Of a stretch of DNA of 64,000 bases, positions 19,199-31,249 are shown one piece after another. The notes below the pieces were generated by a model. It saw only the letters and a program-made list of their open reading frames with translations, was not told where the DNA came from and made no database searches. A program made the translations under genes and the position numbers. The DNA is from Aphelenchoides besseyi. Lineage: Eukaryota; Nematoda; Chromadorea; Rhabditida; Aphelenchoididae. Positions within the stretch are counted from its first letter, which is position 1. Each line of letters opens with the position of its first letter. The DNA lies in assembly GCA_024699855.1 (NCBI GenBank), contig JAMPIQ010000003.1, positions 4,898,001 to 4,962,000 of the forward strand, read 5' to 3'.

Positions 19199-22193
19199 AT
19201 GTTCGAAACGTTCGTGAAAGCGTGTAATTTGACGCCTATAATTATGCTTATCAGTTCGGTTCAGTTTACTTACGTTCTAGGGACGGAAAACTTTTATGCC
19301 GTAAAAACGGAGACGTCAACTTCAAACATTTCTGTAGTGCATCAATTCGGCAACATGACGCTAACAACGATACCCAGCGCCCGGCCATACGGACACATCA
19401 GTCAAATCATCGGGAACCGACTTTACTTTGGGTAAATTTCTTTGTTTCATTTAAAAATCGTAAGAGACTTCTGCGCCGGTTATTGCAATTACAATAACTG
19501 ATAAACTGGTCCGAAGCTTGGTTAAACAGATAACTTTGTGTTTTAGTTCGTTCCACTCGATGCCCGAAGACGATGAGAACACAGTCCACTTTAAAATAGA
19601 CGAACACGTTCACTATCATCCGTAAGCTCAAGATTTAAATGATTGATTTGAATTTGGTGTTCAGATTTTACGACGATTTTGGGCCCATGAATTTGGCTGA
19701 GCTGTATCGAGCTTGTACATTGATTAAAGGACTTCTACGAGTATGTTATAGCAGATATACAAAATAACGGAATTTAAAGGGAAATGCGAGTCGTCGCGTG
19801 GTGATTTGCACTGACGCCGACGATGCAAATCGAGTCAACGGTGCTTTTCTTGTCGCAAGTTATATGGTTATTTACGAGGGACTAAGTGCTGATCAAGCGT
19901 ATTTGAGAGTACAACGAGCAGAACCACCGGCTTTCGTCGGATTCACAGATGCAGTTTGTTTTGTTTCTCGTTCTTACACTCAATGTTATCATTTAGTCTC
20001 TTGGTAGACCAACTTATCTGCTGCACTTGCAACATACGATAAAGGCAGTCGAAAAAGCAATGAAGTTGAAATGGTTGGACTTTGATACATTCGATCGTGT
20101 AGAATATGAACATTACGGTTAGGAACAAATGATGTAATTACCAATGAATGTCCATTTCAGAACGTGTGGAAAATGGAGATTTCAATTGGAGTGAGTTTAT
20201 TTAAATTCTTAGGGTTATAGATAACTTCAAGTTAATCGCAATTCTCAACTTCTTTCAGTTATTCCCGGTAAAATTCTTAGCTTTCGTGGACCTTCTAATC
20301 GTTCGTATATTCAAAACGGTAACAACGATACATAGAGCTCTTCAACTGATACTTTTTTAGGTTATCCATATCATTCTCCGGATGTTTATTTTGACTATTT
20401 TCGCGAAAAAGGTGTCAGTACAATTGTTCGATTAAACACAAAATTATACGACAGAAAACGGTAAATTTTAACAGAAGTTTTCTTATCAACTATGCTGTCT
20501 AGGTTTATTGATGCTGGATTCGATCATCAAGACTTGTTTTTTATTGACGGATCAACACCCACTGATGCAATCGTTGAGCGTTTCTTTGAGATTGTTGACA
20601 ATGCTAAAGGCGGCGTTGCAATTCACTGCAAAGCCGGACTTGGCCGAACCGGAACTCTCATTGCGTGCTGGATGATGAAGGAGTTCCGTTTAACTGCTCC
20701 ACAATGTATTGCTTGGCTTCGAATTTGTCGGCCCGGATCTGTAATCGGACCTCAACAACGTAAGCATCAAAAAATACGAGTTGGCATAAAGTCATTTAAG
20801 AGTACTTACTCGACAAAGAAAAATGGTGTTGGCGACATGGTGTCCAGAATCGAACACGATCTCCGAATCGACCGCTCTCACCTCGTTCTCAACTTGACGA
20901 AGAGAAAAACGAGGAGTTCTCATTAGGTAACCATTTATCAAATATTATAATATAAATTGGATTTTAGACGTTGTTCCACCATTACCAATATCGCAATCAA
21001 CAAACAAAAATGTTTACGATGAGGTTTGTTTCCGACCTTCAATAGCACAAAATCCTTGGATTTACAGACTGCAATCAATGAAAAAGGACAAAGTCAAGGA
21101 GATCGATTAATCGAAATGAAGCTGAGATCGCAAAGACAAGCCGATAAAGATGCCGCAAACCATAACACGACGTGGATTCCGAAATCATCGATAAAACCGC
21201 ACGGAATTGTAAATACGTCAAATTCACGTCGTCCGTTCAGTCCAACAACTCCGATTAAAAAATTGCATTTGTCTACATCACCTCGTTCACCTACGGCACG
21301 TACCAATGAACCGCCGAATACTCCACGACGTCAACTGAAAATGCCGGTAAGTTTTTGGGAGGAAAAATGCACGGTTTTTGTTGTTTACTGGGTTGCATTG
21401 CTTGTGCAGTTTTGAATTTTGTCGTGTGAATTTGGTGATGGTGTTTAGTTACTTGAATCAACGGAGCGTTCCACTTATCGTCGAGCCTCCACCCGATCGC
21501 GGCGTTCACATCGTTCCGCGAGCAATCGACATCGCAGATCGGCGTCAGGTAATCGGTGTTGTCTTGTGCGTTGAATATGTCGTGCAAACTTGTAGTAACT
21601 AACCGTGTGGTAGAAGTCGGACAAGGTGATGGCCAATATGCGAAGCCTTCTCCAATTGTTAGAAACCGATCAACTCACATGACCTGCGGGATTTTATGAA
21701 CATTTCAAATCACAAGCAAACATTTAACCGGTCAATTAGTTGTACAGTAATCTCGATGTTAAATAAAACACGTGATGTAAAGTCTTAATGTTGTCATTGC
21801 TCACATTTACTGCTATGACCGTAACAAATTGCTATCTAACCACCAGACGCAGTGCACAGCTATTCAAGGAGCAACGAGAACGAATACTTATGATTGAATT
21901 TTTCAGATTTCGAAGGTCATCGTCGCAACCACTCACCATCACGAACCGACGGCACCTCGGCCAACGATCAAAACGTAAATCGAGATCAACTAATCTTTTT
22001 CTATTTTATCTTCAGTCTTCGCCAGCAACCCTACTCAACGAGCAATGTGAACTGTGCGAAATACGCTCTTCGTCCTCGAAAGAACTTAGTTGGACCGGTT
22101 CGATTGGATCCCGCTCCTCATGGAAACACGTCAATTCAACGGCAATATTACTCGTCTTCGGCTTTGCCGTATGGAAGTTCGCGAGCACAGTAG
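19199..22193 (+). CDS. CDC14: CDC14 dual-specificity phosphatase
   Basis: Fifteen exons (19199-19431 to 22026-22193) give about 640 aa. Domain order fits CDC14: N-terminal non-catalytic domain ([43 protein letters not shown]), then [13 protein letters not shown], and the catalytic domain with [18 protein letters not shown] and [13 protein letters not shown]. The tail is Ser/Arg-rich with an extra [12 protein letters not shown] block. CDC14 removes phosphate from Ser-Pro sites of CDK substrates during mitotic exit and cytokinesis. Oddly the first 30 residues ([20 protein letters not shown]) look like a signal peptide, not expected for this enzyme; a different first exon is possible. The last 358-nt intron contains an alternative terminal exon starting near 21615 and stopping near 21691, so two C-termini may exist. 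Confidence 0.9.
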
Positions 22194-22654
22194 TAATCGA
22201 TTTTTCCGTCTCAATCGCATAGAAACACTAGTTAGTTCAAAGCATTAGAAAGCATTTGTTTCCTCAGCTGGACTGCGGTTTTTTATAGTTCTTGTACATT
22301 TGAAAGATCTATTGTTTTCGCAAATTTTTCCTTTTTAGTATTTTTGCTTTTCGTCTGACGCATAAGCAATAAAAACTCACAATCTGCCTTCTTCTATTGA
22401 TCTGCCATCTTCGACTACACGCCTTCTGTAAAAAATTTATGCCCATTGCTTTTACATCAAAATCTACTTCAGGACAGAGAACAATCTTAGAATTTGAGTT
22501 CTACGAAGCCTTTCGAGTCTAGAGAATTTGCTTTTCATTTTTATGATGCATTTGTAACATACCTCTGCTTTCTTCTTTGTGCCGATAAACAATTAATGCC
22601 CAACAATTAGTTTATTTCAAAACAAAAATACAAATAACATAACCCTTAGAGTAA
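22194..22654. other. Convergent 3' intergenic region
   Basis: About 460 bp between the stop codons of CDC14 (plus) and RCC1 (minus), AT-rich, with AATAAA-type signals on the plus strand near 22368. No gene seen. Confidence 0.4.
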
Positions 22655-24396
22655 TCATGCACGTTTAACTGCCAAAAAGATGGTATGTTGATCAGCAATT
22701 GCAACACTTTTGATGGCATAATCGTTCAGATGTGCCGATTGGATTTTTCGTGGAGTCCCAACAACTTTCTCATCATCTTCGGTTATTCCAAGACCCAATT
22801 GTCCAGAACCATCAAAGCCGAAAGCGTAACCATCTCCTAAAAAGCACAATTAACGTTCGTAAAAATTGAATGGTACCGTCTTCCGTCCATGCAATCGTAG
22901 TTCCGAGAGAAGCGTGAACTCCAGCGATCTTGACACCTTCCGGAAATATGACTTTTTGCAACGTGTCGTAACGCCAATGTTCGTTATCCTCACGTCCAGT
23001 CCAAGTACCCAATCCGAGAATGTTGTCGGTGTTCTTACCGATCGTGTAAACTTCGCCTGTAGAAAACGATTTGATTATTCGATTTTAGTGATGAGTTACC
23101 GTTCTCATTTCGTAAGGCCAAATGTTGCACACCAGCGATATGAGTCCATTTGGTGTCTTTGTCGAATGCACGAACATGTGAAAACTTCTGAATCCGATAG
23201 TCTTCTTCATCGGCTTGACTGGCTGCATTTCCATTCTCTTCAGCCTTTTCAGATATCGGCACTGGAAGTCCCAATTGCGCGTAGTTATTCAATCCACAAG
23301 CAAAAAGACGATTATCTTCGGCGCGTCCAATGGTCCAGAAGCCACCGGCAAAAATGTCTGTGAACTTGATTTCTTTGTTTTTCTCCATTACTCTAGTCAC
23401 GAGCTTTTTCCCAGTAACATCAGCCATGTAATCTAAAAGTTAAGAACTTGTATTCAAATAACACATTCAAATACTCACTTCCACGAATCAAATTGGACCG
23501 AGTCGATCGTCCCAATTGGCCCATGGATCCTTCGCCAAAAGTCATAATTTCGCCATCAGACGACAACATAACCAAATGATTCTCGCCGGCTGCAATCTGA
23601 AAGTCCAACCTTAAACATATCGATAAATGTAGCAAACCTTTACAACGCGAATTTCCTTTGGCTCGTGGATGACCACTGGACTTTTCTGCATCTTTGTCAA
23701 ATGCGAGTGAGCTGTTACATCGCCTTGACTGTCCTGTAAAGTTCAAAATGCAAATAAAGACCAAACCAATAACTTACGCGTAAATTTCCCCACGCAACAA
23801 CACTCCCATCCGAAATCAATGCAGCAGAGAAACTGGCACCAGCGGCGATTTGAAGTACCTAAACACAATAAAATTGTTAAACATCTCAATTAAAAAGAAA
23901 TATTCAAACCTTTCCGAGTCCACGAATTTCTTCTGAAAATTCAATTTCTGTGAACTCGTCAGTGATTCCTTCAGCTTCCAATCCTTTAACCGGAACAGTT
24001 CCCTTTTCGTTCACACCACAACTGAAGATTCGACCATCTGAAGCGAGAAGCAGCGAGTGAACGCCACCGGCACGCGCTTGAACAAGCTTCACATCGTCGT
24101 CCAGTGTATCAATTGCTCGTGGTTTTTTGGTGGTTTCACGGCCGGGATGTCCGAGTTGTTCGCCAGTGCCACATGTCAGAACCCGATCACACTCAACAGT
24201 CGGTGATAGATCTTCCGCGCTCAAATGGAATTTAACCCGCCGATTGCCGGTAATTGAACGACGACCTGAAATCTTGACCATTAGATGCGAATGACGATGT
24301 GCGTTTACCTTTTTTCGACGGAGCCTCTTGTGATTGCGTCTGATTATCATTAGATGACTGTGACAGACGACGTTTCTTCACGACACGCGGAGCCAT
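22655..24396 (-). CDS. RCC1: RCC1, Ran guanine-nucleotide exchange factor
   Basis: Eight exons (24309-24396, 23910-24265, 23778-23858, 23638-23733, 23479-23596, 23100-23432, 22877-23056, 22655-22836) give about 477 aa. The start [13 protein letters not shown] is a basic nuclear-localisation type tail. Seven beta-propeller repeats follow, each with the G-x-H-x-L/A and G-x-N/G-x-x-G-Q-LG pattern ([50 protein letters not shown]). RCC1 binds nucleosomes and loads GTP on Ran, driving nuclear transport and spindle assembly. The length is about 55 aa more than the vertebrate form, with an acidic insert ([17 protein letters not shown]). Start codon lies 298 bp from the divergent R3HDM4-like gene. Confidence 0.92.
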
Positions 24397-24694
24397 TATC
24401 AATCAAAGAGAGAAGCTTCTGAAATACAATGCAGGTAGATAACATGTCTTTTTCGTAATTCACTGACCAAATGGCGCGAAAGCGTTTGGCGTTTTGTGAT
24501 CGAAGAAACAGAAACCTCAGGATACAAAGCAAAGGTCGAGGGGGCGAGTGAAAGAGGTTGTTTTTCTGAGCTGCACGAGTTTGATATTGATCGGAATTTT
24601 CGTGACTGTTTCGGCAATCTTCCTTCGGGTAATTTTTCCGATTTTCAGCTTTTTGCTGTCAAAGTTACTGTCCATCGCCGAATTCATAGCAATC
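24397..24694. promoter_or_regulatory. Divergent promoter, RCC1 / R3HDM4-like
   Basis: Only 298 bp separate the start codons of two divergent housekeeping genes, so a shared bidirectional promoter is inferred. No individual site is recognised. Confidence 0.4.
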
Positions 24695-25901
24695 ATGGGT
24701 ATTCTTCCGGAAAAGAAACTACCGCAACCAGTTCGGTTTGTGTCTTCTAATCAGAGATAATGACGAAATTATCGTATTTCAAAATTTTAGTATCGAAGAC
24801 ACGGTGGAAATCACATACGCTGATTATGTGTTTGATGATTCGGATGAAGAAGAGGAGGTTGTGATTGTAACATACGACGAGACGTCTGAAGACGATTTGC
24901 CGACCTTACGTCAACAACTCGGCCAACAACGTGAAATCACGCGTCGCAGCGAAGCGCGTAAAGCTGTGCGACAAGCGAATCGTGCTGTAAACCAAGCTAC
25001 TCACGAATCACATCAAATCAAAAAGAATATGGGTGCTCGTAAATGGCGCCGAGTGGAAAACGGTAATTCGAATGCCGAGGTTTACTAGTAGACAAGAACT
25101 TTAAGCTCGTATTCTTGCCGCTTTTGTCGATCCGGAGGACGTTTACTACGACTCGCGAGATTTGATTCCGGACACTGTTTCTGCTTTTGCCCGGTTGCTG
25201 AGTGATGAGGCGGGCATGCGAGCGTGGAATGCGTTCATTGACAAAGAAAGCGAAGAAGAACAAGTTCGTTTCTTGAAGAATTTGGGACACGAAAACGCGA
25301 ATCTGCAGTTCAATGAGCGCAAACAAAGTGCTGTGCCACGTAAAACCAATGTCGAAAAGCGAACTCGTAAGTTCGAATTGTAATCTCCACTAAAAAACTC
25401 ATTGATCTTAAGAACATCCAGCTTATTCGGCAAACGAATGTTTCCAAGATCTGGACAAACGATTTCGATTAGCTCTTTCAAAGCGTGAGAAAGTACCAAT
25501 GGTGTGTAGAAGCACAAATCACAGAACATAAGACAAATGTTTCAGCGAATGTTGGAGGACTGGGAAAAGAAGTTGCGGTCGTTCTTTCTGAACAAACCAG
25601 ACGGCAAATGGTCAGAAAGTGTGGAGTCGAATTACAAACGGTTACTATTGATTAGTACAATCCTTTTTAATTGCTGTGTTTTAGATTTTATCTTCACGCT
25701 GTTGCTCAGTTTCTTCGGTTAAAATCGACAAGTGGGTTTGACTGACTTAACTTCAATAGTTCAAAAACCGTTCATTTAGGTCACGAACAATCCAAAGGAC
25801 CTCGGATTACATTTGTTGAGAATCCCCGTCAAACGTTTACTCCACCAACCGATTCGCTTTGCGGTTTTTTGAGTCGTAACCCTCAGGCGATTGTAAAATA
25901 A
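24695..25901 (+). CDS. R3H-domain protein, R3HDM4-like
   Basis: Seven exons (24695-24735, 24791-25062, 25106-25366, 25413-25501, 25546-25640, 25685-25731, 25780-25901) join to about 308 aa. An acidic N-terminal segment (DDSDEEEEVV) precedes a basic helix (KAVRQANRAVNQATHESHQ). Then comes AWNAFIDKESEEEQVRFL and an R3H-like C-terminal block with AYSANECFQ, VPMRMLEDWEKKLRSFF and RFYLHAVAQFL. These blocks line up with vertebrate R3HDM4, a poorly studied nuclear protein expected to bind single-stranded nucleic acid. The junction at 25640/25685 was chosen because it restores the conserved HAVAQ block; reading through gives a premature stop. Confidence 0.8.
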
Positions 25902-26322
25902 CAGGAAAACAACAGCAATTAATTGAAAGAACATTGATATAAGTGCTATTGTAGTTAAACTGCTAAGTTGAATAAAATGTGATTGATGATCAGAGAGTAA
26001 TTAAAAAACGATTTTAATTGTAACAACAAACTTTGTCCGAAGGTGCTTTTTGCTAATTTGATGTCAGCTTTGAAATTGGTGGATTAGCTGGACGATTGGT
26101 TGTGTCGGAAAGCAAACGAGTTGTTTTTTCTGATCAATTCGATAGTTTGAATCTCGAGACGAAAAGGTTTGATGCCAAACGTCCAACCGCTCTGTTACTC
26201 GCTTTCTTAACAACAACATCAGCGATCAGCGTTTGGTGTGGCAATAAAGTGACTCATCGAGAACTAAAGTTCGTTTCCACATTTTTGCTTCGTCATTTTA
26301 AGTGTTCGACTTCTTTTTGTAG
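25902..26322. other. Intergenic region upstream of CHMP2
   Basis: About 420 bp between two same-strand genes. It includes the 3'UTR of the R3HDM4-like gene (AATAAA near 25970) and the promoter of CHMP2. A TTTTTGTAG acceptor ends directly at the CHMP2 ATG, suggesting spliced-leader addition or a 5'UTR intron. Confidence 0.4.
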
Positions 26323-27166
26323 ATGATGGATTTTCTTTTTGGACGTCGTAAAACTCCGCAAGAGCTGTTGAAGCAGAATCAAAGGGCTCTGAATAAGGCG
26401 ATGCGTGAATTGGGTATGTCGATTGGATGTAATTCGATCCCACAGTTGCTTCTGTTTTCAGATCGTGAACGAATGCGCTTAGAAAATCAAGAGAAGAAGA
26501 TCATTGCGGACATCAAGAAGACTGCTCGAATGGGACAAATGGTCTGATTTTTGAGTTTTATAGACGACTTCAGATGTTTTTAGGACTCGGTACGTGTTAT
26601 GGCCAAAGATCTTGTTCGTACTCGTCAGTACGTGAAAAAGTTCGTTATGATGCGTGCCAATATTCAAGCGGTTTCGTTGAAAGTTCAAGGACTGAAAAGC
26701 CAAGACGCTATGGCACAAGTAAGTATCGGACTGTTTCTGTTATCATTTCAATTGTAGGCTATGCGTGGAGTGACACGCGCTATGGGTAACATGAATCGAC
26801 AATTGAATTTACCTCAAATCCAACGCATCATGACCGAGTTTGAGAAGCAATCGGAGATCATGGACATGAAAGAAGAGATGATGGACGATGCGATTGATGA
26901 TGCCATTGGAGTTAGTGGTGAAGAAGAAGAAACTGAAACGGTGGTTCAACAGGTGAGTTCAATTCTGTTCGTTTTGATAACGATTATTTAAGGTGCTCGA
27001 TGAGCTTGGAATCCAAATGGGTGAAGAGTTGAATCGTCTACCGACTGCTGATAATCCGTTAGCAACTAAGACCGCCAATGCCAACAAACAACAACCACAA
27101 GCTGCAGCGCTTTCGGATATCGACGCGGATCTTCAAGCTCGTTTGGAAAATCTCAGAAGAGAATAA
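26323..27166 (+). CDS. CHMP2A: ESCRT-III subunit CHMP2/VPS2
   Basis: Five exons (26323-26413, 26462-26541, 26584-26718, 26758-26953, 26994-27166) give 224 aa, the family size. The basic N-terminus MDFLFGRRKTPQELLKQNQR, helix hairpin (MAKDLVRTRQYVKKF), conserved LPQIQRIMTEFEKQ and acidic helix MKEEMMDDAIDDAI are all present. The C-terminal MIM1 motif is DADLQARLENLRRE, which binds VPS4. The protein acts with other ESCRT-III subunits in membrane scission on endosomes, at cytokinesis and on the nuclear envelope. Two Met codons start the frame; the second (26326) is equally possible. The sequence is nearer CHMP2A than CHMP2B. Confidence 0.95.
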
Positions 27167-27464
27167 ATGAGAATGCGTGTACTTTATTTGCTTTTTTTCT
27201 ATTGTAAATATCAAGATTCTCTTGTCAAAATAGTACCAATAAAATGAAGCAAAGTTGTTTAATTATGCAATTTGACATCTAAATCGAAACAATAAAGTTC
27301 ACTTCAAAACTGTTTGCCAATTTTGCTTCCATCAAACAAACTTAAACGAAACAACCGAATTCAATGTACTTTTTTATTTCACAATGTACAGAATTCCGGA
27401 TAAACTAACTGTAAAAGCGCACCTTTTTGAAGGAAATATAAAGAGAAACGTTATTGACGGATGT

Positions 27465-29780
27465 CTACAAAGCGACTTTAGCGTCGATAATACTCGTGCG
27501 CATATGCGGGAGATACTTTTGGTTTCGTTCTTTCAGCACACTGCTTCTGAGATGAAGAGAACATTAGATTGGAAACGTGAAGTTGACTCACCGATCTTCC
27601 GCACTGAAAATATCACCAGTGGCTTTTCCGAACTTCATTGGCTGTTGAGGATCGACAGTGGTATTGCTGTAACGAGCGCCATTGGTCTTGATTGAAGAAG
27701 CCGAAGAGAGTATATGAGATTCGTGGAACGGCCCTACAAGCTCAACATCTGCGAAACTTGAGTCAACTATGAAACTAATCAACCAAGTACTCTAAAGAGC
27801 ATATGGCAAGAAACTGCAAACTTACCTCGTTCCGAACGTCGATTCGTTTTGACTGATGTCGTCTTTTGTTGGCGTTTGTATTCGTTTAGTTGTTGAGTAA
27901 GATTTTCGATTTGAACTCGTGCATCGTCAAGTTGATCTTCGCATTTCTTCAGCATCTTCTTGTGCTTTGCGTTCTCTTCAGAAACCTGACGAAGATTGTC
28001 GCGCGCGATCTCGAGTTCGATGTTGTTCTTTTGAGCTTCGGGCATCTTATTTTCTTTGGTTTCCGAACGCGCCAATTCTTCTTGGTATTTCTCCTGCCAC
28101 GAGTGGGCTTCGGACTTCATCTGGACGTATTTGATCGTCATTTGTTGCAAATTGGATTGGAGGCTCTCGGAGTTTTGTGTCAACGTTTCACGGTCACGTA
28201 GCGCTTGCTCAAGCTCAAGTTGCAATGTTTCGATCTCCTGCAAATTCATGTACAAATGAGCGATGCAAAACCTCAACCTTTTTGAGAGCATGTTGGGTTT
28301 TTCGAGACTGCTCGGAAACACTTCCAGAGCCTTCGATTTGTTTCCACTGAAAGTACTATCAGTAAGAAGGCTTAGTGACACAAAAGCCAACCAGATCTTT
28401 GTTCTCGGCGTAAGTAAGTCTTTCGATTCTCTCGTCCAACGTCTTCTTGTTCTCGATTTCGAATGCCAGTTGATCGTGTTTCTGTAATGAACAAAGAGTC
28501 AGAATCGCTTTTCAGATCGAAACCTCTTGAAGTTCATTGTATTTCCTCTGGAGTTCTGCATGCGAATTGTGATATCCTTTCAGACGATCCAACTCATTCG
28601 TTTGATACTTGTTCTCTTCCATCAAGCGTTTGTTTTCGTTCTGCAGTTCATTTTCGTTGTTCTGCAAAGTTTTGTATTCGCCGTACACAAGTTCGTAGTC
28701 TTCGGCCATTGATTTGAGTCGATTCTCGGCCGCAGTCAATGCGATTCGCAGCTTGGATGCCTTTGTCAAATTCGGACACTTTTCTCCACATTCGACTACC
28801 GGTTGTTTTGAACTGCAAACAAAGATAACGTTGATGAGTGAGATCCGAAACTCACGCCGACAATTCGTCTTGAAGTTTCTGGTTTGCTGCTTTCAACTTC
28901 AGATTCTCGTCTTGCGCCTCATCGTACAGACTCTGAAGATCTTGAACGTGCGCTTCGATGTTCTTCATTCGTCGTTCGTACTCTTGAATGATGCAGTCCT
29001 TTGCTTTGGGCGAGTCCAGAAACGTGCTGATGGGACTATCGCAGACTGGTCGACTGGTGGCAATAGGTCGAGCTGGAGTTCTGCGCGGTGTCATGGGTTT
29101 GTTGCAAATGAACTGTGCGAGTTCACTCAGATTCTCGCCGTTGAACTCTTCGTAGAGAATTTCCCACCAATTCGGATTCTTCCACTTGATCGCGTCGTCG
29201 ATTTCCGAGATCTAAAGACGAACTCAACGACAATGAAGTAGTCAACTCACGACATGACAGATCTCCAGTTGGTTGACCTTGTTCATGGGCTGACAAAGAC
29301 GAGGCATTTCCGTCGATCTTCTGGTCTTGAATTCGTAGACCAAAGCGACAAAGAACTGAAACAGCAGTTAGTAAAGTTCAGTTTTCGAGTTCTCACTTTA
29401 GCCATTTCCAGTTCATTGCCGTTGTTGGCTTCGTCGAGGTTCAATTGATCAAGAATCGTGCTGTCGGTCTTCTCATTCAACAGGGAATACGCCTCGTCGA
29501 AGGGATTTTCGTTGGTCAACATCTCGAGATTAAGACTGAAATCGACTATGAGAGCTTTTGGAACTTGCAACTCACATCTCTCCAACTATCGGGATAATGT
29601 AGTACTTGGCAGCATCGTGCAAATTGCTAGGAAACGGAAGTTCGTATTCCGGTTTTCGAATGCTGCAATAAGACAACGCCGCGTGATAACACTGAAAAGC
29701 GATGTGAAAAAACGGGAAACGAAACTTACAAAGTCGATCATCGCCTTGATTTTACCGCTCTGCAGTTTCGTCGACGACAT
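27465..29780 (-). CDS. Compact NuMA/LIN-5/Mud-like coiled-coil protein
   Basis: Eleven exons (29730-29780, 29576-29691, 29397-29535, 29251-29355, 28856-29211, 28524-28812, 28392-28481, 28278-28346, 27826-28237, 27592-27766, 27465-27546) give about 627 aa. The first 200 residues are a helical domain containing GNELEMAKFFVALVYE, resembling the N-terminal hook-type domain of NuMA. About 330 residues of coiled coil follow (YHNSHAELQRKYNELQE, ENLTQQLNEYKRQQ). The last exon ends with LKERNQKYLPHMRTS, matching the NuMA-family motif that binds the TPR repeats of LGN/Pins/GPR. This suggests a role in pulling spindle poles to the cortex through dynein. The protein is shorter than LIN-5 and far shorter than NuMA. 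Assignment rests on the two ends, so confidence is moderate. Confidence 0.68.
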
Positions 29781-30116
29781 TTCTGTTATACAAACCGCTC
29801 ACCGAAACCAAAATATTTTCGAGCACACAAAATCAACGGCGTTCTCCGTATTCAAACCACGTCGAGAGCCTCCGCTTTTCGTACTGAGACTCAGTGACTT
29901 GTCAAGAGTATTTTTGGATAGAAATTGTTACAGGTCGTTAACAAAAAGTTCAATTTATTTCATTTGGAAACTCAAATAACAGGTAGACCTGGAAATTCAG
30001 ATGCTCTTAACATTGAGATCACTACAGGAAAGATCAGCTTGTGGTAAAACCGATTTTATGAAAACAAATAGTTCGTTAGTTGAAATATGAAACACATCAC
30101 GTAGTGAGTGAAACGT

Positions 30117-30923
30117 TTATTCGTCGAATTTATTGAAAGAAACTTTTTTGTTATCACTAAATTCGTCGGTTACGACATCACGACAAATCACAGCAATTCG
30201 TCTTGTTTTTGGAATCAGCTCGTTTCCAAATCGGCTTTCTTCATTTGCTAGGATTTCGTGTGTGAAATCAAATCGAGTGATGTCACTGAAACAACCTTTA
30301 ACTGTCGAGCGTGTTCGGAAACATACCTGAGAATGTAAAGAGAACGTCGTGGAAGATGCATGTCAACAATGAAGTCGTCTTTGTGATTCTTGTGTCTGAG
30401 TCTCATAATTGAACCCGAGAGTAATGAAAGCCCACTAATCACTCGACCACAGTACCGAGTAGCATCAATATGCGGTTTAATGTGTCCTACAATTATAGAC
30501 ATTTGTTTTCATCTTTTGAAAGCGCATACCGTCTTCGTGTAAATCCAACAAATGAACGTACGGAATTTTACGAGAATCAGACGGAAATGAAAACTCCAAA
30601 ATCCGTTGAATGATCGCCGAGTTTCGTGAAGAGAACGTTTTCTGTTCACGTTCGCGGTATAAATAGATAGCCTAAACACATAGTTACGAAAAATTAACAT
30701 CACTTACATTATCCCAATGAGCTCGTTCATATCTCAATCTACGCATGTGAGGTTCGATTTCGTCGAAAAGCGTTTGTTCTTCCTCTTCGGTAACAAAGTT
30801 CTCGGTTACACTGCACGATTCAATTGTCGATTTCAGCAGCTCTGAAGGCCATTTACTCTTGTTCAAAATGTGAATGTTTGAAGCACAAGTGGAGAAACGA
30901 CGAAGAAAACTCATTGAGATCAT
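30117..30923 (-). CDS. ALKBH7: AlkB-like dioxygenase, ALKBH7 type (mitochondrial)
   Basis: Four exons (30708-30923, 30530-30671, 30327-30486, 30117-30285) give about 228 aa (family about 220). The start [15 protein letters not shown] is a mitochondrial targeting-type sequence. The Fe(II)/2-oxoglutarate core is present: [13 protein letters not shown] contains the HxD pair, [12 protein letters not shown] follows, then RRSLYILR and FDFTHEIL with the distal His, and RRIAVICRD with the Arg that binds 2-oxoglutarate. ALKBH7 acts in mitochondria in programmed necrosis and fatty-acid metabolism. Its neighbour CPT1 on the same strand is also mitochondrial, but the 326-bp gap gives no proof of co-regulation. 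Start at 30914 is an alternative. Confidence 0.9.
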
Positions 30924-31249
30924 GTGGAACTGCAATTCGATTGTTTTATTTGGATCCTAAGATTCGTGATACAACTGCGGTAACAAGCCCAACCATCCTG
31001 CTCTAAATTAGATACTTTGTTGGTACAATTTCGTTTATTCTTAAGAAAGACCGCTGCCAGATATATACAATCACAAATTTACAAAACAATGAGCGCTTTT
31101 AGCACCTTTTATCCTAGAAGGACAAACAGAAAGTTATGAACGCAAATAATCAATCGAGCGTTAAAATAATGCCATAAGTAGAATAAAATGAAAGTATAAA
31201 GAAATTGAGATAAAATTCAAATTGCGCTATAACGTGAAACTATCGTCTC

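Noticed and set aside
25018..25529. Minus-strand frames of 102 and 127 codons
   Set aside because: Antisense to well-supported exons of the R3HDM4-like gene.
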